Origin: Rosistilla carotiformis
Lineage (GTDB): Bacteria > Planctomycetota > Planctomycetia > Pirellulales > Pirellulaceae
Reading direction: 5' to 3'
NCBI RefSeq assembly: GCF_007753095.1
Contig: NZ_CP036348.1
Location: 7,231,411 to 7,295,410, forward strand
DNA: 64,000 nt
The position numbers and the translations under genes were made by a program. Below the pieces are notes generated by a model, which worked only from the letters and a program-made list of their open reading frames with translations, was not told the DNA's origin and did no database searches. This document shows, piece after piece, positions 29,102-39,267 of the stretch. Every line of letters starts with the position of its first letter. Position 1 is the first letter of the stretch.

Positions 29102-31759
29102 ATGACAACACCGATGATGCGACAATACGAAGAGGCGAAACAGGCGTGCGGCGACGCGATGCTGCTGTTTCGCATGGGCGATTTCTACGAGCTGTTTGCC
29201 GAGGATGCCAAGCAGGCGGCCAAGGTCCTGGGGCTGACATTGACCAGCCGCGACAAGGATTCGGCCAACCCCACGGCGATGGCTGGATTCCCCTACCACC
29301 AGCTGGATGCCTACCTGCGGAAACTGATCTCCGCCGGCTTCCGCGCCGCGGTCTGCGAACAGGTCGAAGACCCGAAAGAAGCCAAGGGCTTGGTCCGCCG
29401 CGAGGTCACCCGCGTCGTCTCCGCCGGGACGCTGACCGACGACCAATTGCTGGACCCACGCGAAGCGAACTACTTGGTCGCCGTCTACAAGCCGCCGGCG
29501 GAGTCGAAGCGGAAAGCGGCCGCCGGTGCTCCCGAAGTCGTCGGCATCGCCTGGGCCGAACTCTCCAGCGGTCGCTTCGAAGCCGGCTTGTTCCCCGCCG
29601 AACGCTTGGAGGATGAACTGGCTCGCATCGGTCCAGCCGAAGTCTTGATCCGCGAAGACGACGTCCGCACCTCGTTGGATTCGACAGCCACCTGGTCGGT
29701 GACCGGTCGCCCGGCCTGGACCTTCGCCTTCGATGAATCGATGCAGCTGCTGTGCCGCCAATTTGGCGTCCGCAGTCTCGAGGGCTTCGGATTCAACGAC
29801 GAACACTGCCCCGCGATCCAAGCCGCCGGTGCAGTGTTGGCCTATCTGTCGGAAACGCAACGAAGTGGGCTGGACCACTTCGATTCCTTGATCGCTCACC
29901 ACAACAGCCCCTCGGTCCAGATCGATGCCGCCACGCGACGCAGCCTCGAGATCACGCGGACCTTGCGATCCGGTTCCCGAACCGGTTCGCTGTTGGATGT
30001 GATCGACCAAACCTTGACTCCGATGGGCGCTCGCCAGCTGGGTGCCTGGATCGCGGCACCGTTGATCGACATCGAAGCGATCGGGCGGCGGCTCGATGCT
30101 GTCGAAGAGTTCCGGCACGGGGAACCGCTTCGCGAAAACATCCGCTCCACCCTCAAAGGCGTCTACGATCTGGCACGACTGCTGGGGCGGATCGCCACCG
30201 GACGCACCAACCCGCGCGACCTGCAATACGTCGGCAAAACGCTTGCTATGCTGCCGCCGCTGAAAGCGAAATTGACCGGCCGCAAAAGTGAACTGCTGCA
30301 ATCGCTCGAACAGAACCTGCATCTCTGCCCCGAGCTGCGGTCGCGTTTGGAAGCCGCCTTGGCCGACGATTGTCCGATGTCGACAAAAGATGGCGGCTTC
30401 ATTCGCGAAGGCTTTGATCCCGATCTCGACGCGCTGCGAGAACTGGCCAAGGGAGGCAAGCGTTGGATCGCGACCTACCAAGCCGAACAGATGGAGAAGA
30501 CCGGCATCCAGAACCTGAAGGTCGGGTTCAACAAGGTGTTTGGGTACTACTTGGAAGTCTCCAACGCCCACCGCGACAAGGTTCCCGAGACGTTCATCCG
30601 CAAGCAGACACTGAAAAATGCGGAGCGGTTTATCACACCGGAACTGAAGGAATACGAAGAGAAGGTGCTGGCCGCCGACGACCAGGCCCAGATCCGCGAA
30701 TTGAATCTGTTCGACCAATTGCGAGCCGATGTGCATCAGCACTTGCAGATCTTGCAAGTTGTTTCGGCCGCGATCGCCGATCTCGACGTCTTGGCCTCGC
30801 TGGCTGAACTGGCGGCGAAGCGGAACTATGTTCGTCCCAAGTTGACCGACGAACCGGTGATGGATGTCGAAGAGGGGCGGCACCCGGTGTTGGACGCCAC
30901 GTTGCCGCAGGGTGAATTTGTTCCCAACGATATCAAGTCGTCGCCCGAAGATGGCATGGTGCTGTTGATCACCGGCCCGAACATGGCGGGTAAGAGTACG
31001 TACATCCGGCAAGTCGCGCTGCTGACGCTGATGGCTCAGGTCGGTTCGTTTGTGCCGGCCAAGTGTGCGACGATCGGCATCGCCGACCGGATCTTCGCTC
31101 GCGTCGGTGCCAGCGATGAACTCAGCCGCGGGCAGAGTACGTTTATGGTCGAGATGGTCGAAACGGCTCGGATTCTGAACACCGCCACGCCGCGCAGCCT
31201 GGTGATCCTCGACGAGATCGGCCGCGGCACCAGCACCTACGACGGCCTCTCTCTGGCCTGGGCGATCACCGAGCACCTGCACGATCAGATCGGTTGCCGA
31301 ACGCTTTTTGCCACCCACTATCACGAACTGACTCAGTTGTCCGATATGCTCCCCGGCGTCGAGAATCTGAACGTCTCGGTTCGCGAATGGGGCGACAAAG
31401 TTGTCTTCCTGCATCGCATCGTTCGCGGCGGTGCGGACAAGAGTTACGGAATCCACGTCGCACGTTTGGCTGGCGTTCCGCAATCGGTGAACGAACGAGC
31501 CAAAGACGTTTTGGCTCAGTTGGAATCCGACCACCGCGACGCCTTCGATCGCCCGACGATCGCTCCGCCGGACGGCCGCAAGAGTGGCAGTGCGATGCAG
31601 ATGACGCTGTTTGGTTACGTTGATCATCCGCTGGTCGATGAGCTTCGCAACCTGCAGATCGATGCGATGACACCGATCGACGCGCTGCAGATGCTGCAGC
31701 AGTGGCAGCAGAAAATTCGGGATGGCGAAGACACACCCGAGCTCTCGCGCAGCAAGTAG
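29102..31759 (+). CDS. mutS: DNA mismatch repair protein MutS
   Basis: An 885-residue MutS1. The mismatch-recognition domain opens with MGDFYELF (F-x-E mismatch wedge) near residue 22. The connector, core and clamp domains follow. The ATPase domain carries Walker A GPNMAGKST near residue 625, the STFMVEM signature, Walker B VILDEIGRGTSTYDG, and the helix-turn-helix region at the C-terminus. Length matches E. coli MutS (853) and all motifs are intact. It acts in the cytoplasm with MutL, which is not in this window. Confidence 0.97.
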   Translation: MTTPMMRQYEEAKQACGDAMLLFRMGDFYELFAEDAKQAAKVLGLTLTSRDKDSANPTAMAGFPYHQLDAYLRKLISAGFRAAVCEQVEDPKEAKGLVRREVTRVVSAGTLTDDQLLDPREANYLVAVYKPPAESKRKAAAGAPEVVGIAWAELSSGRFEAGLFPAERLEDELARIGPAEVLIREDDVRTSLDSTATWSVTGRPAWTFAFDESMQLLCRQFGVRSLEGFGFNDEHCPAIQAAGAVLAYLSETQRSGLDHFDSLIAHHNSPSVQIDAATRRSLEITRTLRSGSRTGSLLDVIDQTLTPMGARQLGAWIAAPLIDIEAIGRRLDAVEEFRHGEPLRENIRSTLKGVYDLARLLGRIATGRTNPRDLQYVGKTLAMLPPLKAKLTGRKSELLQSLEQNLHLCPELRSRLEAALADDCPMSTKDGGFIREGFDPDLDALRELAKGGKRWIATYQAEQMEKTGIQNLKVGFNKVFGYYLEVSNAHRDKVPETFIRKQTLKNAERFITPELKEYEEKVLAADDQAQIRELNLFDQLRADVHQHLQILQVVSAAIADLDVLASLAELAAKRNYVRPKLTDEPVMDVEEGRHPVLDATLPQGEFVPNDIKSSPEDGMVLLITGPNMAGKSTYIRQVALLTLMAQVGSFVPAKCATIGIADRIFARVGASDELSRGQSTFMVEMVETARILNTATPRSLVILDEIGRGTSTYDGLSLAWAITEHLHDQIGCRTLFATHYHELTQLSDMLPGVENLNVSVREWGDKVVFLHRIVRGGADKSYGIHVARLAGVPQSVNERAKDVLAQLESDHRDAFDRPTIAPPDGRKSGSAMQMTLFGYVDHPLVDELRNLQIDAMTPIDALQMLQQWQQKIRDGEDTPELSRSK

Positions 31760-31830
31760 AATGGCGGCTGGAGCGGTCTCGCCGGAGTTCGTTCCCTCCC
31801 CCCAAAACCTACCTGACTGTGAGCCTCACC

Positions 31831-32868
31831 ATGAAACTCCGCTCTCTCTCGACGCTCTGCATCGTTGTTGCAGCACTCACCGCCTCGAATGCGGATCAAC
31901 CGGAAGAATCGTTCCAGCGTCCGGTCCGTGTGATCTTCGATACCGACATCACCGGCGACGTCGACGATGTGTTGGCGCTGGCGATGCTGCATACTTTGGC
32001 CGATCGAGGTGAATGCGTCATCGAAGCGGTCACGGTCTCGAAGATCAATCCGCTGGCAGCTCCCTTCGTCGACGCGGTCAACACGTTTTATGGACGTCCC
32101 GACATCCCGATCGGCGCGACACGCGACGCTCAAAAACGGGACAGCAAGTACCTGTCATTGGTCAAGACGCGTGATGGCGATCAATTTCGCTATCCCCACG
32201 ATCTCCTCTCCAGCGAGGACGCCCCGACCGCTGTCGACGTCTTGCGGCGGACGTTGGCTGCCGCCGAAGACAGCTCGATCACCTTGGTCCAAGTTGGCCT
32301 CGCGTCGAATCTCGCCGATCTAATCGAATCGCCAGCTGACGCGATCAGCCCGCTGACGGGAACCGAATTGGTTCGCAAGAAGGTCCGTTTGGTGTCGTTG
32401 ATGGCAGGCGCATTTGTGTCGGTCAACGGGAACAAACATTTTCTAGAGGCGAACGTCCGCAATGGGATCGGCGCGATGCAGCGGTTTGTCGATGGATGGC
32501 CCGACGATGTGCCGGCGATCTGGAGCGGCTATCCGATCGGCGTCGCCACGGCGTTCCCACGGGAGAGCATCGCGCGGGAGTTCGAATATCGCAAGCATCA
32601 CATCGTTAAAGAAGCGTATCTGATGTACTGCGGTCCCGATCACGATCGCCCCAGCTGGGATCTGACCAGTGTCTTGTACGCCGTCCGTCCCGAGGACAAC
32701 TTCTTCGGCCTATCCCCTCGCGGCCGCGTCGTCGTGGAAGACGACGGCTTCACGCGGTTTGAACCTTCGGAAAACGGCCGCGATCGCTACATGACCCTTT
32801 CGCCGAAACAGCGAATCCGCGTCATCGAGGCTCAACGCTGCCTCGTCAGCCAGCCCCCGCTGCGCTAG
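31831..32868 (+). CDS. Exported nucleoside hydrolase family protein (copy 1)
   Basis: A 345-residue protein with a signal peptide (MKLRSLSTLCIVVAALTASNA). The calcium-site motif DTDITGDVDDVLAL is the nucleoside hydrolase signature (DTDxxxDxDD form). Such enzymes cleave the N-glycosidic bond of ribonucleosides to ribose and base. Here the signal peptide places it outside the cytoplasm, unlike RihABC of enterobacteria. It is clearly related to the two tandem copies on the other strand (GECVIEAVTVSKINPLAAPFVDAVNTFYGR pattern) but more diverged. ATG 31831 begins the signal peptide. It lies 71 bp downstream of mutS and upstream of the OprB porin remnant. Confidence 0.85.
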   Translation: MKLRSLSTLCIVVAALTASNADQPEESFQRPVRVIFDTDITGDVDDVLALAMLHTLADRGECVIEAVTVSKINPLAAPFVDAVNTFYGRPDIPIGATRDAQKRDSKYLSLVKTRDGDQFRYPHDLLSSEDAPTAVDVLRRTLAAAEDSSITLVQVGLASNLADLIESPADAISPLTGTELVRKKVRLVSLMAGAFVSVNGNKHFLEANVRNGIGAMQRFVDGWPDDVPAIWSGYPIGVATAFPRESIAREFEYRKHHIVKEAYLMYCGPDHDRPSWDLTSVLYAVRPEDNFFGLSPRGRVVVEDDGFTRFEPSENGRDRYMTLSPKQRIRVIEAQRCLVSQPPLR

Positions 32869-33413
32869 ACGGTTTAGAGCCCCAGCAAATCGCCTTACCC
32901 AGGATGGGGAACCGATCCCGGCAGGGATCATAGACGTTAGCCGGTGGTTCGAGCGAAGCGAACACCACCGGAAATCCATAACGTCTCGGCGACAAATGGA
33001 TCGCAACGCGGCCCCAGAAGGTAGCCGGTGGTTTGAGCGCAGCGAACACCACCGGAAACCCAACGACCCTCAAATCACCGCCCCCAGCGGGGGCGCACCT
33101 CGATCTGCGATCCCTCCGGGATCAACACGCGTTTCTGACGCCGCATTCCGGAGGTGCGCCGCTGCGCGACGACCTCCGGCTACCTTCTTGCATCCCTTCG
33201 GGATCGTCGCATCGGACGCAACCGCACCGCGTCGTGCCCACCGTCTGCCAAACCTCGACCGCTGCCTGGTCGCACCTCGATTGCCCTCGCGAATTGCCAC
33301 AATCGTTAAAATCGGCAGGACGCTCGATGGGGAACAAACGCAAACCGATAGATAAACAAGGTGTGGAGCGAACGAGAAGAAACTTATGTCAAATCCCCAA
33401 TCCCCTGCAACAA
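32869..33413. repeat. Intergenic region packed with small palindromic repeats
   Basis: Two 37-bp copies of the same element at 32938-32974 and 33022-33058 (84 bp apart) each form a hairpin with CCGGTGGT / ACCACCGG arms. Further short perfect hairpins follow: GCCCCCAGCGGGGGC at 33080-33094, GATCCCTCCGGGATC, and ATCCCTTCGGGAT. No credible gene is visible. Such REP clusters are frequent between planctomycete genes and may affect mRNA stability or transcription termination. Confidence 0.75.
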
Positions 33414-34684
33414 ATGATGCATTCTCTTGCAAAGAGTCATGCCGCGATCGCCATCGCCAGCATCATTGCGGTAACGGGAGTCCTCTCGGTCAGAGCTGAT
33501 GAGAGGAGTGTCGATTGTGACGTGGCAACATGGTGTTGTGACGATCCGACGGAAGAGGCCATCTGTCCACGGGAGTACCTATTGGGCGACTGGTGTGGCG
33601 CCCGCCCCTGCCTTCAAGATTCCGGCATCACTCCGTTTCTCTATTACGATTCGATCACTGCGGCAAATGTTGATGGTGGAATCAAGCAGACCAGGACTTT
33701 ACCGGGCAGGTTTACGCGGGTGCCGATCTCGACCTGGAGACTCTACTGGGATGGAACCGCACGACGTTGAAGATCTCCACGGTCCAGCGGCACGGCGACA
33801 GCATCAGCCCATCGGTCGGCGGAATCTACGATCCGATGTGTATCTTCGGAGGACAGGTCCTTTTCCTGTACCAGCTTTGGCTGGAGAAAGAGGTTTGCGA
33901 CAACTGGTCGATCAAGGCAGGTCGCGTCTCCGCAGACACCGATTTCCTGAACGATGGTCTCTACCGCTATTCGCTTAGCACGGCCATCAACGGCCCTATT
34001 CGCGCCACGCTTCTGGAAAGCACGGTCACGTCGTTTCCGTTTCCTGTTTGGGGTGGCCGCGTCAAATACACGCCCGACGACAAACATCAATTTCAAGTCG
34101 GCGCCTATCAAATCGGCGACGGCATGTTTGATTTCACCAAACATGGGCTCGACTTCAGCATCCGCAGCGACGATGGAGTTTCGATCCTGATGCAATACGA
34201 CTGGACGTCGACGATTTGCGAACGTCCAACGCATCTTTTCGTCGGCGCGGTCAACTCCTTTTTTGAATTCGACAACCACGACAGCGTGGGAACCACCGAC
34301 TACGTACTGCGAGTCTATGCGCATCTCGCGGTCGAGGTGGTTCCCAATCTGACCGTTTTTGGTTTCGCTGCCAATTCCGAACAGGATGAGGTCGCGTTGA
34401 CGCCGCTGCAAATCAGTTTCGGCATCAACGGCAAGGGAATGTTCTCCAGTCGCCCCGACGACCACACGATGTTCTTTGCAACTTGTGGTGATCTCAGCGA
34501 CGACTACGGCGATTCGATCGGTGAAGCTGTCGATCATGAAATCGTCTACGAGGTGGGGCATCGATTCCAGGTCTTGCCCTCGGCCTACATCCAGCCAGCA
34601 TTGCAATACATCGTCACCCCCGGCGGCACCGGCGATATCGCGAACAGTACGGTCCTGGGCGCGTGGGTCGGCGCAACATTTTGA
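33414..34684 (+). pseudogene. OprB-family carbohydrate porin, interrupted by a one-base frameshift
   Basis: Two frames together encode one outer-membrane porin of ~423 residues. The first frame (from ATG 33414) has a signal peptide (AIAIASIIAVTGVLSVRA) and the OprB start pattern YLLGDWCGARPCLQDSGITPFLYYDSITAANVDGGIKQ. At about 33687-33691 the reading frame moves by one base. The other frame continues with DFTGQVYAGADLDLETLLGW, beta-strand-rich segments and the terminal aromatic WVGATF. One missing base would restore the whole. It may be a real mutation, a sequencing error or, less likely, recoding; no slippery heptamer is seen. The location beside nucleoside hydrolases suggests a role in ribose or nucleoside uptake across the outer membrane. 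Confidence 0.8.
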
Positions 34685-34783
34685 TACTACCGAAGGGCAT
34701 GGTGCCTACACATACATCACGTGAACTCTGCGTTCTCGGCGGCTCTACGTTTAAAAATGATCGCCTTCAAATCCGCAGGAGCA

Positions 34784-35746
34784 TCAACTGGCGGCGGTGT
34801 TGCCCCAGCGGCTGCGAATCGCATCCAGCAAGACGGCGACGACGATCACACTGCCGGTGATGATCTGTTTCATCGGGTCGGAAACGCCGATCTGAGCCAG
34901 CCCCGTTTGCAGGACGGCGATGATCAGCACGCCTAAGAACGAATTGATCACGTTGCCGCGGCCGCCCATCAGGCTCGTCCCTCCGATTACGCAGGCGGCG
35001 ATCGCGGATAGCTCCAAGCCAATCGCCGCGTTAGGGTCGGCTGTCGACAATCGCGAAGCGTAGGTCAATCCGGCCAGTCCACACATCACGCCGCTGATGA
35101 CAAACACGCCGATCGCATAGGGTGCCGGGCGGACTCCCGACATCCGAACCGCTTCTTCGTTGGTCCCGATCGCGACGCAGTAACGCCCGAAAACGGTCCG
35201 CGTCAGCAGCAGTTGCCCGCCGACGACAGCGGCGATCGCCATCAGGAAAGCTGGCGACAGCGAGAGCCCAGCGATCGGCTGACCGATCGATTCGACCGCC
35301 TGCCCGATGTATTTGGTTTGCGAATCGGTAACCAGTTTCGTCCCGCCGCGCGCGATCTCCAGCATCCCCAACGTGACGATGAACGATGGGATTCTTGCCA
35401 GCACCGAAACGCAACCGTTAAACAATCCGCAGGCCGCGCCGGCCAGGATGCAAAACGGAATCGATGCCCACAGCGACCATTGCCAATCGACCATCAAGGC
35501 GCCTAAGACCGCAGAGGAGAAGGCGAGGATCGAACCGACCGACAGATCGATCCCACCAACGACCAAGACCAACGTCATCCCAACGGCGACCAGAGTCAGG
35601 TCGGGGATCTGGTTGGCGATCGAAATGAAGGTGCGGGCTTGCAGGAAGTTCTCGCTCGACGAAGCGAACACAACAATCAGCAACGCCAGCACGCCCAGCA
35701 GGCCGGCGTATTGGATCAACGAACGATAGGCGGCGGTGTTTTTCAT
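34784..35746 (-). CDS. rbsC: Ribose-type ABC transporter permease
   Basis: A 320-residue inner-membrane permease of the RbsC/AraH family (carbohydrate uptake transporter 2). About eight to ten hydrophobic helices are visible. Conserved signatures are VAVGMTLVLVVGGIDLSVGS near residue 55, RIPSFIVTLGML, and GRYCVAIGTNEEAVRMSGV (the coupling-helix region that meets the ATPase), then CVIGGTSLMGGRGN. Start chosen at ATG 35746; the upstream extension reads through non-hydrophobic sequence and overlaps rbsA. It is the last gene of the minus-strand ribose operon, 67 bp after rbsA. Confidence 0.93.
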   Translation of the reverse strand: MKNTAAYRSLIQYAGLLGVLALLIVVFASSSENFLQARTFISIANQIPDLTLVAVGMTLVLVVGGIDLSVGSILAFSSAVLGALMVDWQWSLWASIPFCILAGAACGLFNGCVSVLARIPSFIVTLGMLEIARGGTKLVTDSQTKYIGQAVESIGQPIAGLSLSPAFLMAIAAVVGGQLLLTRTVFGRYCVAIGTNEEAVRMSGVRPAPYAIGVFVISGVMCGLAGLTYASRLSTADPNAAIGLELSAIAACVIGGTSLMGGRGNVINSFLGVLIIAVLQTGLAQIGVSDPMKQIITGSVIVVAVLLDAIRSRWGNTAAS

Positions 35747-35813
35747 CGAGGCGGTAGTTGTCGGGTTGGATAAAGCAGCTTGCGACGCAACAGGCTTTCG
35801 GCAATCGAGATGG

Positions 35814-37337
35814 TCAGCCGACAGCAACAGTGTCTGGGGATGCAAAGGCGGCTTGCATGATCTGTTCCGTCGACCAATCGCTGCGAGCGAAACTGGCGAC
35901 CAATCTGCCTGCCGACATGACGGCGATCCGGTCGCAGGTTTCCAGCAGTTCTTCCAGATCACTGCTGACGATCACCAGCGACTTTTCCTCGCGAGCCAAG
36001 GTTTCGAACAGCCGATAGATCCGCCGCCGCGCGGCGACGTCGATCCCACGCGTCGGTTCGTCGAACAAAAAGATATCGGCATCGCGGACCAACCACTTCG
36101 CCACGGCAACCTTTTGCTGGTTGCCGCCGCTGAGTGTCCCAACGGTCTGTTCGATGCTAGTGCAACGCGTCTCCATCGACTCGCGCATCCGATCGGCCAT
36201 CTGCCGTTCAGCGGCACCGCGGATCCATCCACCCGCGGAAAAGAGTCGGTTCATCGAGGCGAGGGTCGTGTTGGCGCGGATCGATTGGGACAGCAACAGT
36301 CCGTTTTCCTTGCGGTCTTCGGTCACCATCGCCAATCCCGCCGCAACCGCATCGCTCGGATCGGCGAAGCGACGCGGCGTCGATTCGTCGTTGAGGTAGA
36401 CTGCGCCGCTATCGGCGCGATCGGCGGCAAAGATCAGTCGCAGCAGTTCGGTTCGCCCGGCGCCGACCAGCCCGGCGATTCCCAAGCGTTCGCCACGATT
36501 TACCGAAAACGAAACGTCGCGAACCCAGCGACCGCGCGACATTCCTTCGACTCGCATCGCAACACGATCGGTTTGATGCGACACATACTCGTCGCCCGCC
36601 TGGTTTTCGGTGCTTTCACCGGTCATCAGGTCGACCATCGCATCACGGTCGACATCGGCAGTCTGCCGTGTGCAGATGAACTTTCCATCGCGGAGGACCG
36701 TGATCCGGTCGGAGAGCCTCGCCACTTCGTCGAGTCGATGCGAGATGTAGATGATCCCGACGCCTTGTTGCCGCAACTTGTTCAGCCACGTGAAGAGCGT
36801 TTCGGATTCACCAGCGCTCAACGCCGCTGTCGGTTCGTCGAGGATCAACACACGGCAATCGCGATCTAGCGCCGTGGCGATCTCGATCATCTGCTGCCGC
36901 CCCACGCCCAATGAACCAGTGATCGCGTGGGTGTCGATCTCTTGCAAGCCGAAGCGATCCAAGGCGATTCGGGCGCGGCGGTGCAGTTCGCCCCGATCGA
37001 CGACGCCAAACCGAGCGGGCAAGCGGCCGATCATGATGTTTTCAGCGACCGAGAGCGTGGCGATCTGGTTTAACTCTTGTTGGACGATCTGCACGCCGGC
37101 CGCCTCGGCGGCCCGTTTGTTCTCCGGCGCAAAAGCATGGCCAGCGATCTGCATCGTCCCGGAGGTCGATCGCGTCAAGCCGGCGATGATCCGGCACAGG
37201 GTGCTTTTGCCCGCCCCGTTCGCGCCCAGCAGCGCATGGATCTCTCCGGCGTGGAAATCGATCGACACATCGTCCAAGACCTTGACCGCATAACGTTTGG
37301 TCAGGTTTCGGACCGAAAGCAACAGCGGGTCACTCAC
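35814..37337 (-). CDS. rbsA: Ribose-type ABC transporter ATP-binding protein, two ATPase domains
   Basis: A 507-residue tandem ATPase that powers sugar import. The first domain has Walker A GANGAGKST, signature LGVGRQQMIEIA and Walker B VLILDEPTAAL. The second has a degenerate Walker A (GLVGAGRTELLRL), signature LSGGNQQKVAVAKWL and IFLFDEPTRGIDV. This asymmetry is normal for RbsA. The start is GTG at 37337, whose GTGA overlaps the stop of rbsB. Together with RbsB and RbsC it makes a complete importer. Confidence 0.94.
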   Translation of the reverse strand: MSDPLLLSVRNLTKRYAVKVLDDVSIDFHAGEIHALLGANGAGKSTLCRIIAGLTRSTSGTMQIAGHAFAPENKRAAEAAGVQIVQQELNQIATLSVAENIMIGRLPARFGVVDRGELHRRARIALDRFGLQEIDTHAITGSLGVGRQQMIEIATALDRDCRVLILDEPTAALSAGESETLFTWLNKLRQQGVGIIYISHRLDEVARLSDRITVLRDGKFICTRQTADVDRDAMVDLMTGESTENQAGDEYVSHQTDRVAMRVEGMSRGRWVRDVSFSVNRGERLGIAGLVGAGRTELLRLIFAADRADSGAVYLNDESTPRRFADPSDAVAAGLAMVTEDRKENGLLLSQSIRANTTLASMNRLFSAGGWIRGAAERQMADRMRESMETRCTSIEQTVGTLSGGNQQKVAVAKWLVRDADIFLFDEPTRGIDVAARRRIYRLFETLAREEKSLVIVSSDLEELLETCDRIAVMSAGRLVASFARSDWSTEQIMQAAFASPDTVAVG

Positions 37338-38320
37338 TGGGCCAACGTCTCTTTGGTGACCAGATCGACAGGCGTCTGAACGTCTTCGGTCGCCGCCGCC
37401 GGATCCTTCAAAATCTTCAGCGCCGTCTCGATCCCATAGACCGCCAGTTGGTCGCCGTGCTGATCCGCTGTGGCCAAGACCTTCTCCTCGCGGATCAATT
37501 GCTGAACCGCGCCGATGTTGTCGAAACCGACAACCAGAACTTCGCCCGTTTTGCCAGCCGACTTGATCGCCGCCACAGCGCCTAGCGCCATCGAGTCGTT
37601 GGCCGCCAGGATCGCTTTGATCTGCGGATGTTCGCTGAGCATCGAAGCGGCGATCGTGTTCGCCTTGTTCGTTTCCCAGTCGGCCGATTGGCTGCTGGCG
37701 ATTTCCATCCCAGCCTGCTTCATCGCCGCTTCGAATCCGAGTCGACGTTGGATCCCGTTGAAGGCGGTCGTCTTTCCTTCGAGGACTGCGACCTGATCCC
37801 CTTTGGCGAGCGAAGCGGCCAGCAGATCGCCGACCTGTTTTGCGCCGGCTTGGTTGTCGGGACCAACAAACGGAATCGTCACCTTTTCCGACTTCAGCAC
37901 TTCGGCATCCAGGCGATTGTCGATGTTGACGACAACCACGCCAGCCTGCTGAGCCTTGCGAAGCGCCGGGACCAACGCTTTGGAATCGGCCGGAGCGATC
38001 ACGATCGCGTCGACTCCCGCCGCCACCATCTCGTCGACCAACGCAACTTGGCGGCCGAGATCGGATTCATCTTTGATGCCGTTGACCAGCAGTTCGTATT
38101 GATCGCTGTTCGCCGCTTGGTGTGCTTCGGCTCCCTTTTCCATCGTCGAAAAGAATTCGTTCGCCAGCGACTTCATCACTAATGCGATTCGCGGCTTGCC
38201 CGCCGCGGCGGGATCGGCCGATTCGTTGGTCGCGGTTTTGGAACTGCATCCGCCGGCCAACACCATCATTGCGATTGCCGAGAGGATCAACGGCAGGGAG
38301 CGTCGTTTGTTCGTTTTCAT
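37334..38320 (-). CDS. rbsB: Ribose-type ABC transporter substrate-binding lipoprotein
   Basis: A 328-residue type I periplasmic binding protein. The N-terminus has a signal ending in the lipobox LAGGC (Cys25), so it is membrane-anchored, not free. The body shows the RbsB pattern: IALVMKSLANEFF, VDAIVIAPADSKALVPALRKA, VVVVNIDNRLD, and AILAANDSMALGAVAAIKSAG. Ribose is the likely ligand given rbsK and the hydrolases in the operon, but allose- or xylose-type specificity cannot be excluded. ATGA overlap with the end of rbsK and GTGA overlap with rbsA show tight coupling. Confidence 0.92.
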   Translation of the reverse strand: MKTNKRRSLPLILSAIAMMVLAGGCSSKTATNESADPAAAGKPRIALVMKSLANEFFSTMEKGAEAHQAANSDQYELLVNGIKDESDLGRQVALVDEMVAAGVDAIVIAPADSKALVPALRKAQQAGVVVVNIDNRLDAEVLKSEKVTIPFVGPDNQAGAKQVGDLLAASLAKGDQVAVLEGKTTAFNGIQRRLGFEAAMKQAGMEIASSQSADWETNKANTIAASMLSEHPQIKAILAANDSMALGAVAAIKSAGKTGEVLVVGFDNIGAVQQLIREEKVLATADQHGDQLAVYGIETALKILKDPAAATEDVQTPVDLVTKETLAQ

Positions 38321-39267
38321 GATTTTTGACTTTGCAAGATTTGATCGATTTCAGTTCGTGTCGGCATGCCCGGCTGAGCTCCGGAGCGTGTCGCGGCCAA
38401 TGCGCCGGCGACGGCAGCAAAACCGGCGGCTTCAAACAAGTTGGCTCCTTCGGCCAAGCGAACCGCCAACGCGCCGGCAAACGCATCGCCAGCAGCTGTC
38501 GTGTCGACCGGATCGATCGGCGTCGGATCGATCCGCCGAATTGTCGTCCCATCGCTAGCGACCGCGCCGCGCGACCCAAGCGTCAGGATCACCTGCCGGG
38601 CTCCTCGAGCGTGCAGGCTGGCGATCGCGCGATCGATCTCTTCGTCGCTTGAAACCGGATGCCCGACGATCGCCTCGGTCTCCGATTCGTTGGGGCAGAT
38701 CAGATCGACTTGCAGTAGCGAGTCGTCCAACGTCGCTGGCATCGGAGCGGGGTCCAGCACGATCCTGACTCCGGCTTGTCGCGCGACCTCGATCGCGGCT
38801 TGGACGGTTTCGATTGGGACTTCCAGTTGCAGCATCAGCACATCGGCGGCGCAGATCCTATCGGCAAACGTCGCGACATCGGCTGGGGACAGCCGCGCGT
38901 TGGCCCCGGGAACGGCGACGATCGAGTTTTCGCCGCTGCTTTCAACAGCCACGATCGCCAGCCCGCTGGGCGTTTCCGTTGTGGGGAGCACTCCATCCGT
39001 AGCGACTTGTTCGCGTTGTAGGTTCTCGACCAAGCGGCTCGAAAACGCGTCGTCACCAACGCGGCCGATCATCGACACGTTGCCGCCAGCTCGCGCAGCG
39101 GCGACCGCTTGGTTGGCCCCTTTGCCGCCGGGAACTTCCGCCGACGAATCGGCGATGATCGTCTGCCCCGGCCGCGGCAATTGACTGCAACGGATCACGA
39201 GATCCATGTTGATCGAACCGAGGACCACGATCTGCGCCCCTCGATTCGTTGACTCAGGCGTGCTCAT
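38317..39267 (-). CDS. rbsK: Ribokinase
   Basis: A 316-residue PfkB-family kinase that phosphorylates D-ribose to ribose 5-phosphate in the cytoplasm. The first PfkB signature GGKGANQAVAAARAGG is at about residues 47-62. The C-terminal signature DTTAAGDAFAGALAVRL holds the catalytic Asp and anion hole. VLGSINMDLVIR at the N-terminus is typical of RbsK. Start at ATG 39267, which overlaps the stop of the upstream nucleoside hydrolase gene by 4 bp. Confidence 0.94.
   Translation of the reverse strand: MSTPESTNRGAQIVVLGSINMDLVIRCSQLPRPGQTIIADSSAEVPGGKGANQAVAAARAGGNVSMIGRVGDDAFSSRLVENLQREQVATDGVLPTTETPSGLAIVAVESSGENSIVAVPGANARLSPADVATFADRICAADVLMLQLEVPIETVQAAIEVARQAGVRIVLDPAPMPATLDDSLLQVDLICPNESETEAIVGHPVSSDEEIDRAIASLHARGARQVILTLGSRGAVASDGTTIRRIDPTPIDPVDTTAAGDAFAGALAVRLAEGANLFEAAGFAAVAGALAATRSGAQPGMPTRTEIDQILQSQKS

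Noticed and set aside
28787-31627. 946-codon minus-strand frame opposite mutS
   Set aside because: MutS motifs are complete on the plus strand; the antisense frame has no recognisable domain.
33680-33700. Programmed ribosomal frameshift in the porin gene
   Set aside because: No X-XXY-YYZ slippery heptamer or clear downstream pseudoknot; a one-base loss is simpler.
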